From positions 753,692-817,691 of the forward strand of contig NC_090168.1 of assembly GCF_017916325.1 (NCBI RefSeq): a stretch of DNA of 64,000 nt, read 5' to 3'. A program made the position numbers and the translations under genes. Origin of the DNA: Leishmania martiniquensis (lineage: Eukaryota > Euglenozoa > Kinetoplastea > Trypanosomatida > Trypanosomatidae). Each line of letters starts with the position of its first letter. Within the stretch, counting starts at the first letter, position 1. A model generated the notes under the pieces. It had not been told where the DNA came from. It searched no databases and was given only the letters and a program-made list of their open reading frames with translations. Below, one piece after another: positions 51,681 to 61,624 of this stretch.

Positions 51681-54600
51681 GCATGAACAATACCCCCGAT
51701 CAAGATGCACTAACAAAAAAAATGCTTGCAAATTCCTGGAAAGAAGATCCCTCACTTGTAAAACTCTACAAAGATGTGCATGCTCATCAATGGTCAAAAA
51801 AACACCACGGCCATTAAATTGAAGCCAACACAGTCAGCCACACCAGGCGATGCGAAATAGAGAGGGCCCTGCGGTAAAAACGCGGCCACACTTGTAGAGG
51901 ACACAAGCCCAAGGAAGCACATCGAGAACGCGGGCAGTCTCTAGATTTTGAAGTGCGATCTGTAAAAGCCGAAAAGAAACATTACAAAACAGGCTAGGTC
52001 TGATGCGCAGGCCTCTAAAGTCTGGCGGGCGCTGAGTAGCCCATCATCCCGAAATAAGCAAAAGAAGAATAAGCGACTAGCGCCTACAAAACTCAGTGCA
52101 TCAAGACCCTTATCAACAGCAAAACCAAGCGCTACAAAGGTAGAAAGGATGAGAACGAATACGCGCATCAATAAAACATAGCAGACTCCAAATCAGGTGA
52201 AACCAGCTTCGAAAAGCAGGAGCCCCTAGCATCCCCTCAACTGCCAGGCGCATACGCACAGGAGATGCAGCACTGACTTTCAAGCAACGCGTTTTTAGAT
52301 CGACACCCATTGGCTATCAAGGGCTAGCGAAAACATGGCTGAAAGCGTGATTAACGCAAGGTTAGCCGCAGCTGCTTTCTCACTCCCACGGCGGCTTTTT
52401 CAACGGACGCAGAAGAGGGGCACCCCAGCGAACGCCATGAGAGCTGGCGCCGGCGCGCCGCCTTCGCCAAAGAGACGTAGAAACCAAAGCCTCTGCTCCC
52501 TACAAATCCTTTAGCTTTTGCCTTACCATCAAGCAGCCGTCAAAACAAAGCGCAGAAGACCCTCTAGCCATATAAGCTTTGTGCTTCGTGCGCAGATGCA
52601 ACCCCTGCTGCCCATTTTACTCGCGAGCCTTTCCTCGCGCCTACGATCCGCGAAGCCAGGTGGTTCGAAACACAAAGACCGCCGTCCAGAAAGGGACCGA
52701 CCACCGCCCGCACATGGAAGACCCCATCTTTGTATGTTAACACATGAGGTTTCGCTCGTTCGTGGCTTTTTGCCCTGCCTGAGCTGTGGGCGCTGTCTTC
52801 ATCAGGGAATCACCAGGACGGAAGGAGGCAGCACCAGCGGCAGCCGGCTTTCGCCTGAATAGAAAATAAAAATTCAGACGCGCCCTGAATTAAACTCCAT
52901 CAAAGATAATGTTACCCTATTACGCACAACAAATTCAAAACGCCGTACTTACGCTGGCCATTCTTTAAAAGCTGGGCGTCCATGGTGCCCGCTAAAATAA
53001 AACTTCTTTTTTTTTTACCTTGAAGCAGCATGACCAAAGGTCGTGGCAAGGAACCTGACTAATCATGAACGTTTGCTAAATAATCGAGGGGGCGCAGAGC
53101 CCATAACCAATGACCTCGGTTTCTCCGGTCTTCAATGTGGGCATGCGGAAAGTTCATGCGGCTTAAATTTTCTGTTCCCCGGCTAGGGGTGAAAAAAAGC
53201 CTATATATTGATAACTACAGCCAGGAAAGGTGCGCCGTAAAAGTACTCAAACGTGAATTTGAGGTTGAAAGTCTGCATGGGGGGGGGGGCTGCCTCTAAT
53301 GGGCGGTCCTGTTTTTCAGGTCGCTTCGTGCAGGGGTTGGAAGCCTCAGCCCCGCGCCACGCAAAAATGAAAGTTGCGCAAGAAAAGGTAGGCCTCGCGA
53401 CGAAATCCTTGGAACAAATGGATACTGCCTTTTGTTTTGCATTCCTTGAACAAAGACAAAATTCAACCGTGCGAGGTTAGAGCGTGTCGGGTAATGTAGG
53501 GTGCGCTTGCCAATCGGACAGCAGAGCTCGATGCGTTTAAGCCCCGCCAGATGGGGCGGAGGTGAACCGGAGGCCCGGCTCGCCGACCAGGCTGCACTGC
53601 ACCGGGCACGCATGGGCACCACTTTGTGTGTAGGGGGATGTCTCTGTCTCTCCCCCTGCGTTTCCCACCGTCTCTCCTGCACACGCATGAGTGCTCTGCA
53701 CGCAAACGGTGGATACCTGGTGAAGCAGCGAAGCCCTCTCGCCCTCCACGCCACCATCGCCTTTAACACAATAGTTTCGGGGGAAAAACGCCCACCCGCC
53801 CGCCCAGGAGGTCGTTGGCAGGCCCCCGGTAGCGGCAGTGAGGGTGCCTGTCGAAGCTGCTGTCTGTCCCGTAACGATTGGCTGTGCCGTACTCCTAAAT
53901 GGTTTGTGTCTTTTCGTTGAACTCGTAACCGCGGCCCGGTGCTACACCGTTTCTGCAAACTGTGCGCGTTGATTCCTTCTGTGAGCGGTTGATTTCTTTC
54001 CTTATTCATAAGTAAATAAAGCTGCGCCCGGTCAACGTGTTGCCATGCGGCTCCCTAGTTCCCCCCATCCTGTTAGGAAGCAGACGCGCCGACACCCCAC
54101 CAGCCCCGTGAGTGGTGTTCGGGTGGCACTGCCCACACGGACTGCGCAGCGAGGGGCCCACCACTAAGTATAAGCGCGCTCGCGGGCGGAGCCCGTCTGT
54201 ACCCCTTGCCCGTCCCGCGAGCAGCCTAATGTCTGCGTGTGCTTTCTCCCATAAAACGATAGTGGCGTGCTCTGTCGACCAGCGTCCCCGGCGGCGTGTC
54301 CCCACGCGCCGTGAGGGGGACGAGGGCTGGTCCTGGCCAGAAGTCTGCTTACAGGAGAAATGAGACCCGCGAGCGCAGCGAAGCCGCGGCGAGATTTGCT
54401 CCCCAAATGTGGAGGAGCGCATGCGGCCAACAGGAACGCCGGGCACTCACATCACGTTCTTCTTCTCCCCTCACGCTTTCTCGCCTCTCACAACACAGTC
54501 GCCCTCGAACGTTTTCTTCGGTTCGCTGGGGGCGGTGGTGGGCCCTCGCGGCCCCCTTAGCTGTGGTGCCCGCTGCTTTAAAACAAAGCAGCGCGTTAGC

Positions 54601-54945
54601 CTTGCTTTCCTGTAGTTTTTACTCCTGCGCGAAGGCGAAAATTGGCTTTTCCATCCCGCACGCACGCTTGAGGAGCTTTTATGAACAATAGAAGGGTTTT
54701 CTCCGCCCCGCTTTTGCCGTGGGTGATGGGTTTCTGGCGGACAAAGCCGCCCATAAATGAATATCATTGCTTCCAGCTTGATATGCCTGTTATAAACGTG
54801 TGTAAGGGCGTGTTTCTCTAGCACTGGAATTTTTCCGGCCCCCTTAATATGAAGATCCCCTTTAAGTAGTAGCGCTTTTTGGGCGCGAAAAGGGGCCTTT
54901 TTGGGCCTTTGCCATGCGCGGCTGGGGTTTCTCGCCTTGTCCGGC
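51681..54945. other. Gene-poor region of foreign-looking composition
   Basis: No convincing gene. 51,680-53,300 is A-rich with AT-rich patches (52,860-53,000 and 53,160-53,220), a poly(T) near 53,008-53,018 and a poly(G) near 53,280-53,289. 53,480-54,500 regains a Leishmania-like mix. The C/T-tract plus microsatellite texture of normal intergenic DNA is missing from the first part. Small ORFs of protein-like texture exist (51683-51817 +, 51941-52168 -) but have no recognised relatives. Confidence 0.55.
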
Positions 54946-55361
54946 GCCAAACGCCGAGCCGCTTCTGGAGGTGCCGACCTGGGGCCGAGCACCCGCGATG
55001 TGGGGAGAGGGGTGGCCAGCGGTGCAGCGCCACGGATGCCGGCGGCCAGGCCCTGTGTAGCGCTGCGTCGCCGCAAGGTGCGGCGGTGCGCAGGCTTCGT
55101 GCCATGCATTTGGTGGGCGGAGTGTCGGCGCCACGCGGGTGCACCTCGCCCGGCCCTGGCACCGCCTGCTGGTGTGGGCGCCCCCCTGCGCACCGCCCCG
55201 ATGCGGATGCAGGCACGTGGCGGCCTGCATGGTGGTGGGGGGCGGTGTGCGGGGCGGGTAGGGCTTTGGGGCAGGGTGGCGTGCTCGGATGGCGGGGCCG
55301 GCGCACTGCTGCGAGGGGTGTCGGCGCGGTTGTTTTGCACGAGTCGATGGGGTGCGCGGCT
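54946..55361 (+). mobile_element. Interspersed repeat copy B, 5'-truncated, SIDER-like candidate
   Basis: About 416 bases near-identical to copy A from its GCCAAACGCC motif onward, including the internal G-rich segment absent from copy C. The first roughly 100 bases of A and C are missing, as expected from 5' truncation of a retroposed element or from a break in the anomalous region. Same orientation as A and C. Shares with C, but not A, the bases just past the end (GCGGCTG, then GGCTCTTC). Confidence 0.7.
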
Positions 55362-58021
55362 GTTCAAATTGGGCTCTTCGGGGCCGCCGTGGTATGGAAG
55401 TGGACTTCCTTATTCCGAACAGAGTCGCTGAAAGATGCCAACGTTCGTGCGATAGGTTGTTTTGCAGCCGGAACTGGTGGGCGGAGGGTGGATCTTGGGA
55501 GTAATGTGTGGAGCCTGGTGTGGAATGTTGAGTTTATATTCGGTTGTTTCTGAAGAGGGAATTCTGAAATGGTGAATGGTGGAACGGGGGGGGGGAGGCG
55601 GCTTTGCGGTGGAAGAGGAAAAGGGCTACAGTAATGGGGGCGGAAAGGGTGCTGGGATCCAATATTCATAGGCCGAGAAAGCAATATATATGTATATATG
55701 TGTGTTAGTTTCTTGTTTTTCTCATGAAGCTGGGCTGTGATGGCTTCAGGGAGGTAGGCTGTGGGGATGCTGGCTTCATTCCTTCATTTTGCTTACGGGT
55801 GGGGAGAAGAGAGCTTGGGAATCGCGGGTGCGGCATGCCTCCCGGGGGCGCGTATCGCAAGGGCCGGCTGAGGTCAAGACCTCTCGGGTGTTGGAAATGG
55901 CATGTGATAGGTAGAAAGGGTTTCGTAGATACACTAATGCTGTTAAGCCTGTGGTGCTGAAGACTGTTTTGGAGGCTAGAGCTGATCATTAAATGGGGCT
56001 CTGGGGACTCGGTGTATTGCATATCTTTCTTACAATCGCCTAGATTTCGGCATCCATCCAATGGACGACTAGCTGTTGGTGGAGTGATTTCTGCTGCCGT
56101 GGCTGAAGTAATTCTGGAAATGAACGAGTGTGAAGAGAGGGTGAGCCTTTTCTTTTCCTTTTCAACTGTGGGTTGTAAGAAGCGATACGTGCAGTGGCTA
56201 TGTGGGATCATCCCTTTGCTTGAGATGGCGGGGCTTGCTTTCACTTGCATCTGAAAGCGCTCGTTTTTGCAGAGCATTCTCTGAGCCCTTTCTTCTCCCT
56301 TTTAGCTAAAAAAGTAGCAAAGAGGAACAGTGAGCGAAAACAAAGGCCAGAAGCCGGAGACAGCGGTGGGCTACTTCGGTCGCTGCCCAGTGGGACAGAC
56401 GAAGTTTATACGCATTGGATTCCTCGCGGCTCGACCGTAGTGGGCGAGGCCCTTAATGATTTGCGGCAGGCGGGCAACCTGCTTGTGCGGCCCATGCAGA
56501 AATCTGGACATGGCAAGGCTACCGAGTGCATCGGCAGCGCTAATAGCTGGCGTAGGTATTCAGCTATTTGGGATGGCTGCAGCCGCGCAAGTTAATCACA
56601 GGGAAGTGGAGCGGAGCTATTCTATACGGGTGAGAGACGCCCTGAATCTAGTGACTTGGAGCTTCAGTTAAAAGCTTGTCGTCGTCGTGGAAAGGAAGGT
56701 GGCCCCACTATCATCCGCTATTCACATTTTAGGACCTGAGTGAACTCCATTCGAGATCGCTGAAGGCCACACTGCTTTTCCTGGAGGCTCCTGGCTTGCA
56801 GCCATTCGAAGCTCATAAGGCGACTGAAATCGCCGAGGCCGCAAGGTCTCTTAGTGCCACCTCTATTCTGGTCAAGACATGAGTCGCTGCTCTGTTTTGG
56901 GACGCTCACGCGGAAGGGTATAAGGTTTCTGCGGAGGCCGGATCAAAGTATCATGGCCGTCATTGGGACTGAGCTCTTGGTGCGATGCCGGCAGAAAGTG
57001 GTTGCTCAAGGGGATATCGAACCTGCTGCTGATTTAGGGAACTTCGAGTAATAGGGACGGTGTCAGCTACGCGCGGGATGAGAATCATGCGCATTATCTT
57101 GAAGGTGGAGAAGTGCATGCTTGACATGACGTACAAATTCAGAGAAGACGGGGAAGCCTAGGCTCTTCAATATATTCCCGTTCTGGACATCAGATTGCGA
57201 GGCGTCACTTCACCAAGCCCTCTAGTTTCTTCCTTGTCGTTCCTATCTCCATGTTGGGCTTGAAAAAAAAAACTGGTGGGATGCATGCTCAGCGAGCTCG
57301 AGTTTTTAGGCTTTCTCCTCTCCAAGTCGGGGGATTCGGGGGGGGGGGTGAAGCATGTGCTACGATTTGACAGGGCCTCAGCAACACAGCCATGTATCAG
57401 GAGCTTCCCTTCCCGTGCTCATGTCGGACCTGAGAGCTTCAAAGCTCTGAAGGAGGATCTCAACGTTGACGGAAAGAGACATTGTGGGGACTGGAAAACC
57501 TTGCAGGTCGATGAATTGATAATCGGCTAGAGTGTGCTGAATACCGCCATTGTCCCCTTATGGCTACATCACGCCTTTAGCTTTCTCCTTGTAACAAGAA
57601 CTGCAGTCGTTTTCTCCAGCAAACGCTGGTTAGACGGGTGCTACCGGCACACAACTTACACTGCTATTTTCTCGCACTTCAGAGGACTGGCGGAAAGTTA
57701 GCCTTAATACAATGTGGTGTTTCTCAGTGGAGGCATTGCCATCAGAAAACTCGAGGAGCAAAAAAAAACAGGAGGGTAAGATCCTCTTTTGCTTTGCTTG
57801 CTGTTTTCCACGTGACCTGTTTCGAAGCGAAAAGCGAAGCGGCAGTCGTTCGTCTCCTTTCGACGCTCTCATTTGCTCCATACTTCTCATGTTTTCTTCT
57901 AGAACTGCATGCAAAACTGTTTCGAGAATAGTGTACATTTCAAACCCGATGCTCTACTTCTCTCTCCAAACCAACTGACAGTTATACCTCTCACAGCCAT
58001 TTGCCAAGTACCCCAAGAACA
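55362..58021 (+). other. Gene-poor region before the HEAT-repeat gene
   Basis: No intact gene. It is lower in GC than the rest of the window, with a (TA)n patch at 55,683-55,702, a poly(A) at 57,261-57,270 and a poly(G) at 57,339-57,347. Several short + frames have protein-like texture (for example LIAGVGIQLFGMAAAAQVNH near 56,540 and RLAVGGVISAAVAEVILEMN near 56,060) but are broken by stops and frame changes, so decayed coding DNA is possible. Normal leader texture returns at 57,850, with acceptors AG at 57,901-57,902 and 57,980-57,981. Confidence 0.5.
57945..57981 (+). promoter_or_regulatory. Polypyrimidine tract and splice acceptor for the DNAAF5-like gene
   Basis: CTACTTCTCTCTCC then AG at 57980-57981, leaving a 40-base leader. 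An alternative acceptor at 57901-57902 would include an upstream ATG at 57909. Confidence 0.5.
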
Positions 58022-60739
58022 ATGGACCTTTTACCCAAATATCTCAACGAGTTGCAGGACTCCAGCAAAACGAAGAGGTGTGCAGCATACAAGAAAATAC
58101 ATGAACAAATAAAAGCAGAGAAGGGGAGGCTATCAAAAGATACAGAGTTTTCCATTATCCGGGCATGCTTGAAAGGATTCGAGGATTCCTCAGAGCGCTC
58201 CCGAGAAGAGGCGGTACTGATAACGACCGAGCTCTTACCAGGTCAAGACACAAGTATTTTGGACTGGGTACTTCCTTCTGTTGTGACACGCATTGGGATC
58301 GTCCCTGTTGCTGAAGAGAGTGAAGAGATCAGGCTTCTTCTTCTTCGACTCGGGATGGCTTGCATGACGTGCTTTCCGCACGACATCGGACCACGGAACT
58401 ACATCGACTTTTTTTTGGTACTACTAGAGAATTGCTTTCGCGACCCTTTTCCAGACCTCAAGAAGGAAGCGTGCAAGGCAGTTTGCCAGCTGTGCTCCAT
58501 CGAGCCCAAGCAAGTAAAAGCAATCAGCACACCGCTGGCGAAGGCCCTGAAAGATTCCTGTGTTCTACACAAGCACAGTGCTGTACGGTGCGAGGCGGCG
58601 CAGGCGCTTGCTGTCTTGTTTCGATGCGGAGCTGCCGAGGCGCTGAGAGACGGGAAAGACGAGCCCGAGAACAGGACAATGGCGTCGGAGTTGTTTGTCC
58701 TGTGCAATGATCATAGCGAGCCAGTTCGACTAGCAGTCCTTTCAGTCTTGTCATGCGCGTTGCTGGATATCAAGGAGCGGCTAGAGATGCACGCTAAGTA
58801 CCTACCTCATCTCTTACTTCTTGTGACTGATTCGTTCGACGCTGTCCGCAACACGGCACGCCGAGTTTTGGAGCGGGTCGGGCAACTTCACATGATCGAT
58901 AACGAAGACAACCGAATCGACATGGAAAATAGGCACATCACTATGAAAGATATTGAGTGGTATGGCGATGACGAGTACCCTTCCATGGCGCTCATGACGG
59001 CGTCGGCAGAGCATTGCGACATCTTTCAGAGCCGCCCCAGCTTGGGAAGTCGCTACGTTGTTGCTGCGTCTGCTCGGGGTTTCCTCGATAAGATTCTAGG
59101 TGATATTACCACTGTCGACTGGGCGATTCCTTTTTCCACGAATAACCGTAAGGTAGTCGCACTCAAGTTATTGTGGACCACCATCTTCTACTGTGAGAAG
59201 TCCTGCGTGCAGTTCACTGAGCGTATTCTGAGCGCTGTTTACAAGGCGTTCGCCGACGAAAACGTCGAGGTCAAACAGGAGGCGACGTTTTGTGTTGAGG
59301 TGCTGGGGAAGTTCCTTGTCCCTGAGCAATACTTGCCGCTTCTCATCGCCAAGCCTGCCGTGAACGGTGGCCCATACGAGGATGTGTCTTTTATCGAAAC
59401 GTCACGCGGCAAAACGGTGGTGCTCACTTCCGTTGATGATGCGTGCAGGCCAACGCCGACGCTATTCTCGACCGCAGCTGTGATGGTTAAGTGCTCGATT
59501 CTTCAAACACTGGCGTACCTTATCGAGGGCTCCAAAGAGAAGCTGACACCGGCTCACTCTACTCAAATCATTCAAGCCTTGACAACAAGCGATTTGATCG
59601 AATGTGAGAACGAACGTCTTCTGGCTGCGCTCCTTGACACACTACAGAAAGTCATCACCGTCTTTGTGGCAAAGGGCTTCATCGCCTCCCCGGAATACCC
59701 TCTACCCGAGGGCGTGCTCAGCAATCCGAAGCAGAGAACGCTGGATTCTATTATTCTTTATGCTTTGCTGCGTATTAAGAGCACTGAGATGCCTGCTATT
59801 CAGCTGAAGGCTGGTGAAGCAGTAACGATGCTATCAACACTGGTGACGGGCTCACTTACGGGTATCTACACCCAGCATGCTGGGCGATTGCTGTTCCGGT
59901 ACGGGGCGGCGCTTCCGGTGAGCGCTTTCAGGGATCTAGTACTGAATGCGGACAGCGTTGGCACGCTCGGCAGAGTACTCACAGACATTTTTGAAGCCCG
60001 ACTTACGGAAGTCAACTTCGCTGTTAGAGTCACAGAGGAGCTGCGGTACTTTACTGTCCTGGAAAAGCTTCTGTGGAGCAGAACTGAGGCCTTTACGCCC
60101 AGCGAGACCAGTGAGTTGCTGCGCGCCGTCGTCCTCCCATTGGCAAGCTTTCAGCCAGGCAACACTGCTCACCTTTTTCGTAAAGTGGCTGTGAACTGCC
60201 TGTGCGCTCTCCTCGACCCGGCGTACTGCGATGCCCTACAGGCGGAGATGGCGGCGGATAACAACAGCTTATCTACTAGGATCATAAACGCCTGGTGCGC
60301 AGCTTCCGATGCCGACGACGGCGAAATGCGACTTGTTTGTATGTCAGCCCTTGGCGAGGTCTGTCGCTTGCCAATGGTGAAAGGCACCGCACATGAGATT
60401 ATTCAATCCGTGCTTCTGCGCTTCGATGATGCAAACGATGTGATCCGCCTGCGTACCTCCAACGAGCTGGTCCGGCTTCTTGCCGAAGGTTGGGGCACGT
60501 CACCATTTGTCATGGAGGAGATATCGACTCAAGCGGTACCCCTCGTGAAGAAGATGCTTGTCTACCTAGATGACACAGAGGAGACAATCGGCATCCGTCC
60601 TTCTTTGAGGGAGGCCTTGAAAAGGCTGGGTGATGTTTCGCCACATATTGTTGTTGACCTAGCTCGGTCGGCGTTGGGGCGTCATGCGGAGAGACACTAC
60701 TGCCAAGACATATTAAACTACCTGGAAGCAAAGCACTAG
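58022..60739 (+). CDS. DNAAF5: HEAT-repeat protein, dynein axonemal assembly factor 5 (HEATR2)-like
   Basis: A 905-residue, all-helical protein. The ATG at 58022 begins MDLLPKYL; the preceding in-frame TTG at 58001 is not used as a start in eukaryotes. HEAT pairs run throughout, for example DLKKEACKAVCQLCS (about 145-160), HSAVRCEAAQALAVLF (about 190), FDAVRNTARRVLERVG (about 275) and DVIRLRTSNELVRLLAEG (about 808), each with the HEAT Asp/Val/Arg pattern. Length and the succession of N-terminal repeats, a middle region with low repeat regularity, and C-terminal repeats fit DNAAF5/HEATR2 (about 855 residues in human), a cytoplasmic factor for preassembly of ciliary dynein arms. This makes sense in a flagellate. 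Another HEAT/ARM scaffold cannot be excluded. The 5' third is unusually AT-rich for this genome. Confidence 0.75.
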   Translation: MDLLPKYLNELQDSSKTKRCAAYKKIHEQIKAEKGRLSKDTEFSIIRACLKGFEDSSERSREEAVLITTELLPGQDTSILDWVLPSVVTRIGIVPVAEESEEIRLLLLRLGMACMTCFPHDIGPRNYIDFFLVLLENCFRDPFPDLKKEACKAVCQLCSIEPKQVKAISTPLAKALKDSCVLHKHSAVRCEAAQALAVLFRCGAAEALRDGKDEPENRTMASELFVLCNDHSEPVRLAVLSVLSCALLDIKERLEMHAKYLPHLLLLVTDSFDAVRNTARRVLERVGQLHMIDNEDNRIDMENRHITMKDIEWYGDDEYPSMALMTASAEHCDIFQSRPSLGSRYVVAASARGFLDKILGDITTVDWAIPFSTNNRKVVALKLLWTTIFYCEKSCVQFTERILSAVYKAFADENVEVKQEATFCVEVLGKFLVPEQYLPLLIAKPAVNGGPYEDVSFIETSRGKTVVLTSVDDACRPTPTLFSTAAVMVKCSILQTLAYLIEGSKEKLTPAHSTQIIQALTTSDLIECENERLLAALLDTLQKVITVFVAKGFIASPEYPLPEGVLSNPKQRTLDSIILYALLRIKSTEMPAIQLKAGEAVTMLSTLVTGSLTGIYTQHAGRLLFRYGAALPVSAFRDLVLNADSVGTLGRVLTDIFEARLTEVNFAVRVTEELRYFTVLEKLLWSRTEAFTPSETSELLRAVVLPLASFQPGNTAHLFRKVAVNCLCALLDPAYCDALQAEMAADNNSLSTRIINAWCAASDADDGEMRLVCMSALGEVCRLPMVKGTAHEIIQSVLLRFDDANDVIRLRTSNELVRLLAEGWGTSPFVMEEISTQAVPLVKKMLVYLDDTEETIGIRPSLREALKRLGDVSPHIVVDLARSALGRHAERHYCQDILNYLEAKH

Positions 60740-60992
60740 ATGCCACGTTGTTTCTGTTTGCTCACCCTTATTTGTTCAACCAACATAGGCTGACACTCTC
60801 GGTCTTTATGGGAAACGTTTAGAAAGGGAAACAGGGGAGTCTGTTGATGTACAACGCCTATATTTTTTAACATCTCACTCCTTCTGCTCGGCGTATTCAC
60901 CGCAGTGCTGCGAGGACTTCAATCTGCCAATGACTGACACGAGCGGAAGCCCTTGAAACCCCTTTCTTCTTTGGCCAGGTACCCTTCGCCCC

Positions 60993-61418
60993 TGATGACC
61001 AGGGGACGCCGCCGTGAGGGCGGCATCCCAGTCCGGCGGATGCGCTCTGTCGAGCGGCCTGGCAGCCTCCCCCTCCTTATCCTCTGCCAAACGCCGAGCC
61101 GCTTCTGGAGGTGCCGACCTGGTGCCGAGCACCCGCGACGTGGGAAGAGGGGTGGCCAGCGGTGCAGCGCCACGGATGCCGGCGGCCAGGCTCTGTGTAG
61201 CGCTGCGTCGCCGCAAGGTGCGGCGGTGCGCAGGCTTCGTGCCATGCATTTGGTGGGCGGAGTGTCGGCGTCACGCGGGTGCACCTCGCCCGGCCCTGGC
61301 ACTGCCTGCTGGTGTGGGGCGCCCCCCTGCGCACCGCCCCGATGCGGATGCAGGCACGTGGCGGCCTGCATGGCGGGGGTGTCCACGCGGCTGCTTTGCA
61401 CGAGTCGATGGGGTGTGC
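60993..61418 (+). mobile_element. Interspersed repeat copy C with internal deletion, SIDER-like candidate
   Basis: About 425 bases. It matches copy A from the 5' end, then lacks about 85 bases of the G-rich internal segment present in A and B: after GGCCTGCATGG it jumps to GGGTGTCCACGCGG. It lies in the 3' UTR/intergenic DNA of the DNAAF5-like gene, a typical location for SIDER elements, which are reported to lower mRNA stability in Leishmania. The family assignment is inferred. Confidence 0.7.
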
Positions 61419-61579
61419 GGCTGCCCCGGTGAGGCTCTTCATGATTTCTGTGGCTGAGGAAAGTGCCTCTATAAGCAACAAAAAACCTTTTCGTGGACTT
61501 GTCGCTCGTGCTGACCGTCTGCATCCACACTTCTTCTTTGACGTACTCACACAACCGCACACTTATAGGAGCCACTCAC

Positions 61580-61611
61580 ATCCTTTCTCTCACCACCTTT
61601 TTAACCGACAG
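61580..61611 (+). promoter_or_regulatory. Polypyrimidine tract and splice acceptor for the cyclophilin gene
   Basis: CTTTCTCTCACCACCTTTTT, then AG at 61610-61611, 13 bases before the ATG at 61625. Confidence 0.6.
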
Positions 61612-61624
61612 TGCGCAGATAGAG

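Larger units (their letters stand above)
60740..61624 (+). other. Intergenic region with repeat copy C
   Basis: Short 3' UTR, repeat copy C (60993-61418), then the cyclophilin leader with a pyrimidine stretch from about 61580 and AG at 61610-61611. No gene seen. Confidence 0.65.

Noticed and set aside
51024..51686. 220-codon + ORF after the M20 peptidase
   Set aside because: Open only because the block has almost no T; the translation is Pro/Lys/Arg/Ala low complexity with no fold.
52655..52680. Possible tRNA B box (GGTTCGAA) in the anomalous region
   Set aside because: The flanking bases do not form a T-arm stem and no A box or acceptor stem is visible at suitable spacing.
53195..53220. 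Possible spliced-leader RNA fragment (CTATATATTGATAAC)
   Set aside because: It resembles the leader only in AT-richness; the conserved leader order and downstream donor are missing.
53325..53345. Possible kinetoplast minicircle origin motif (GGGGTTGG)
   Set aside because: Only eight bases of the 12-base universal minicircle sequence match, followed by AAGC rather than TGTA, and the other conserved blocks are absent.
53296..54009. 237-codon minus-strand ORF
   Set aside because: No recognisable motif, opposite strand to every gene, and overlapping pyrimidine-rich host-like sequence; needs a homologue to be taken seriously.
54471..55367. 298-codon minus-strand ORF across repeat copy B
   Set aside because: Its first half is the complement of the GC-rich repeat and equivalent frames are open in copies A and C; the rest has no identifiable family.
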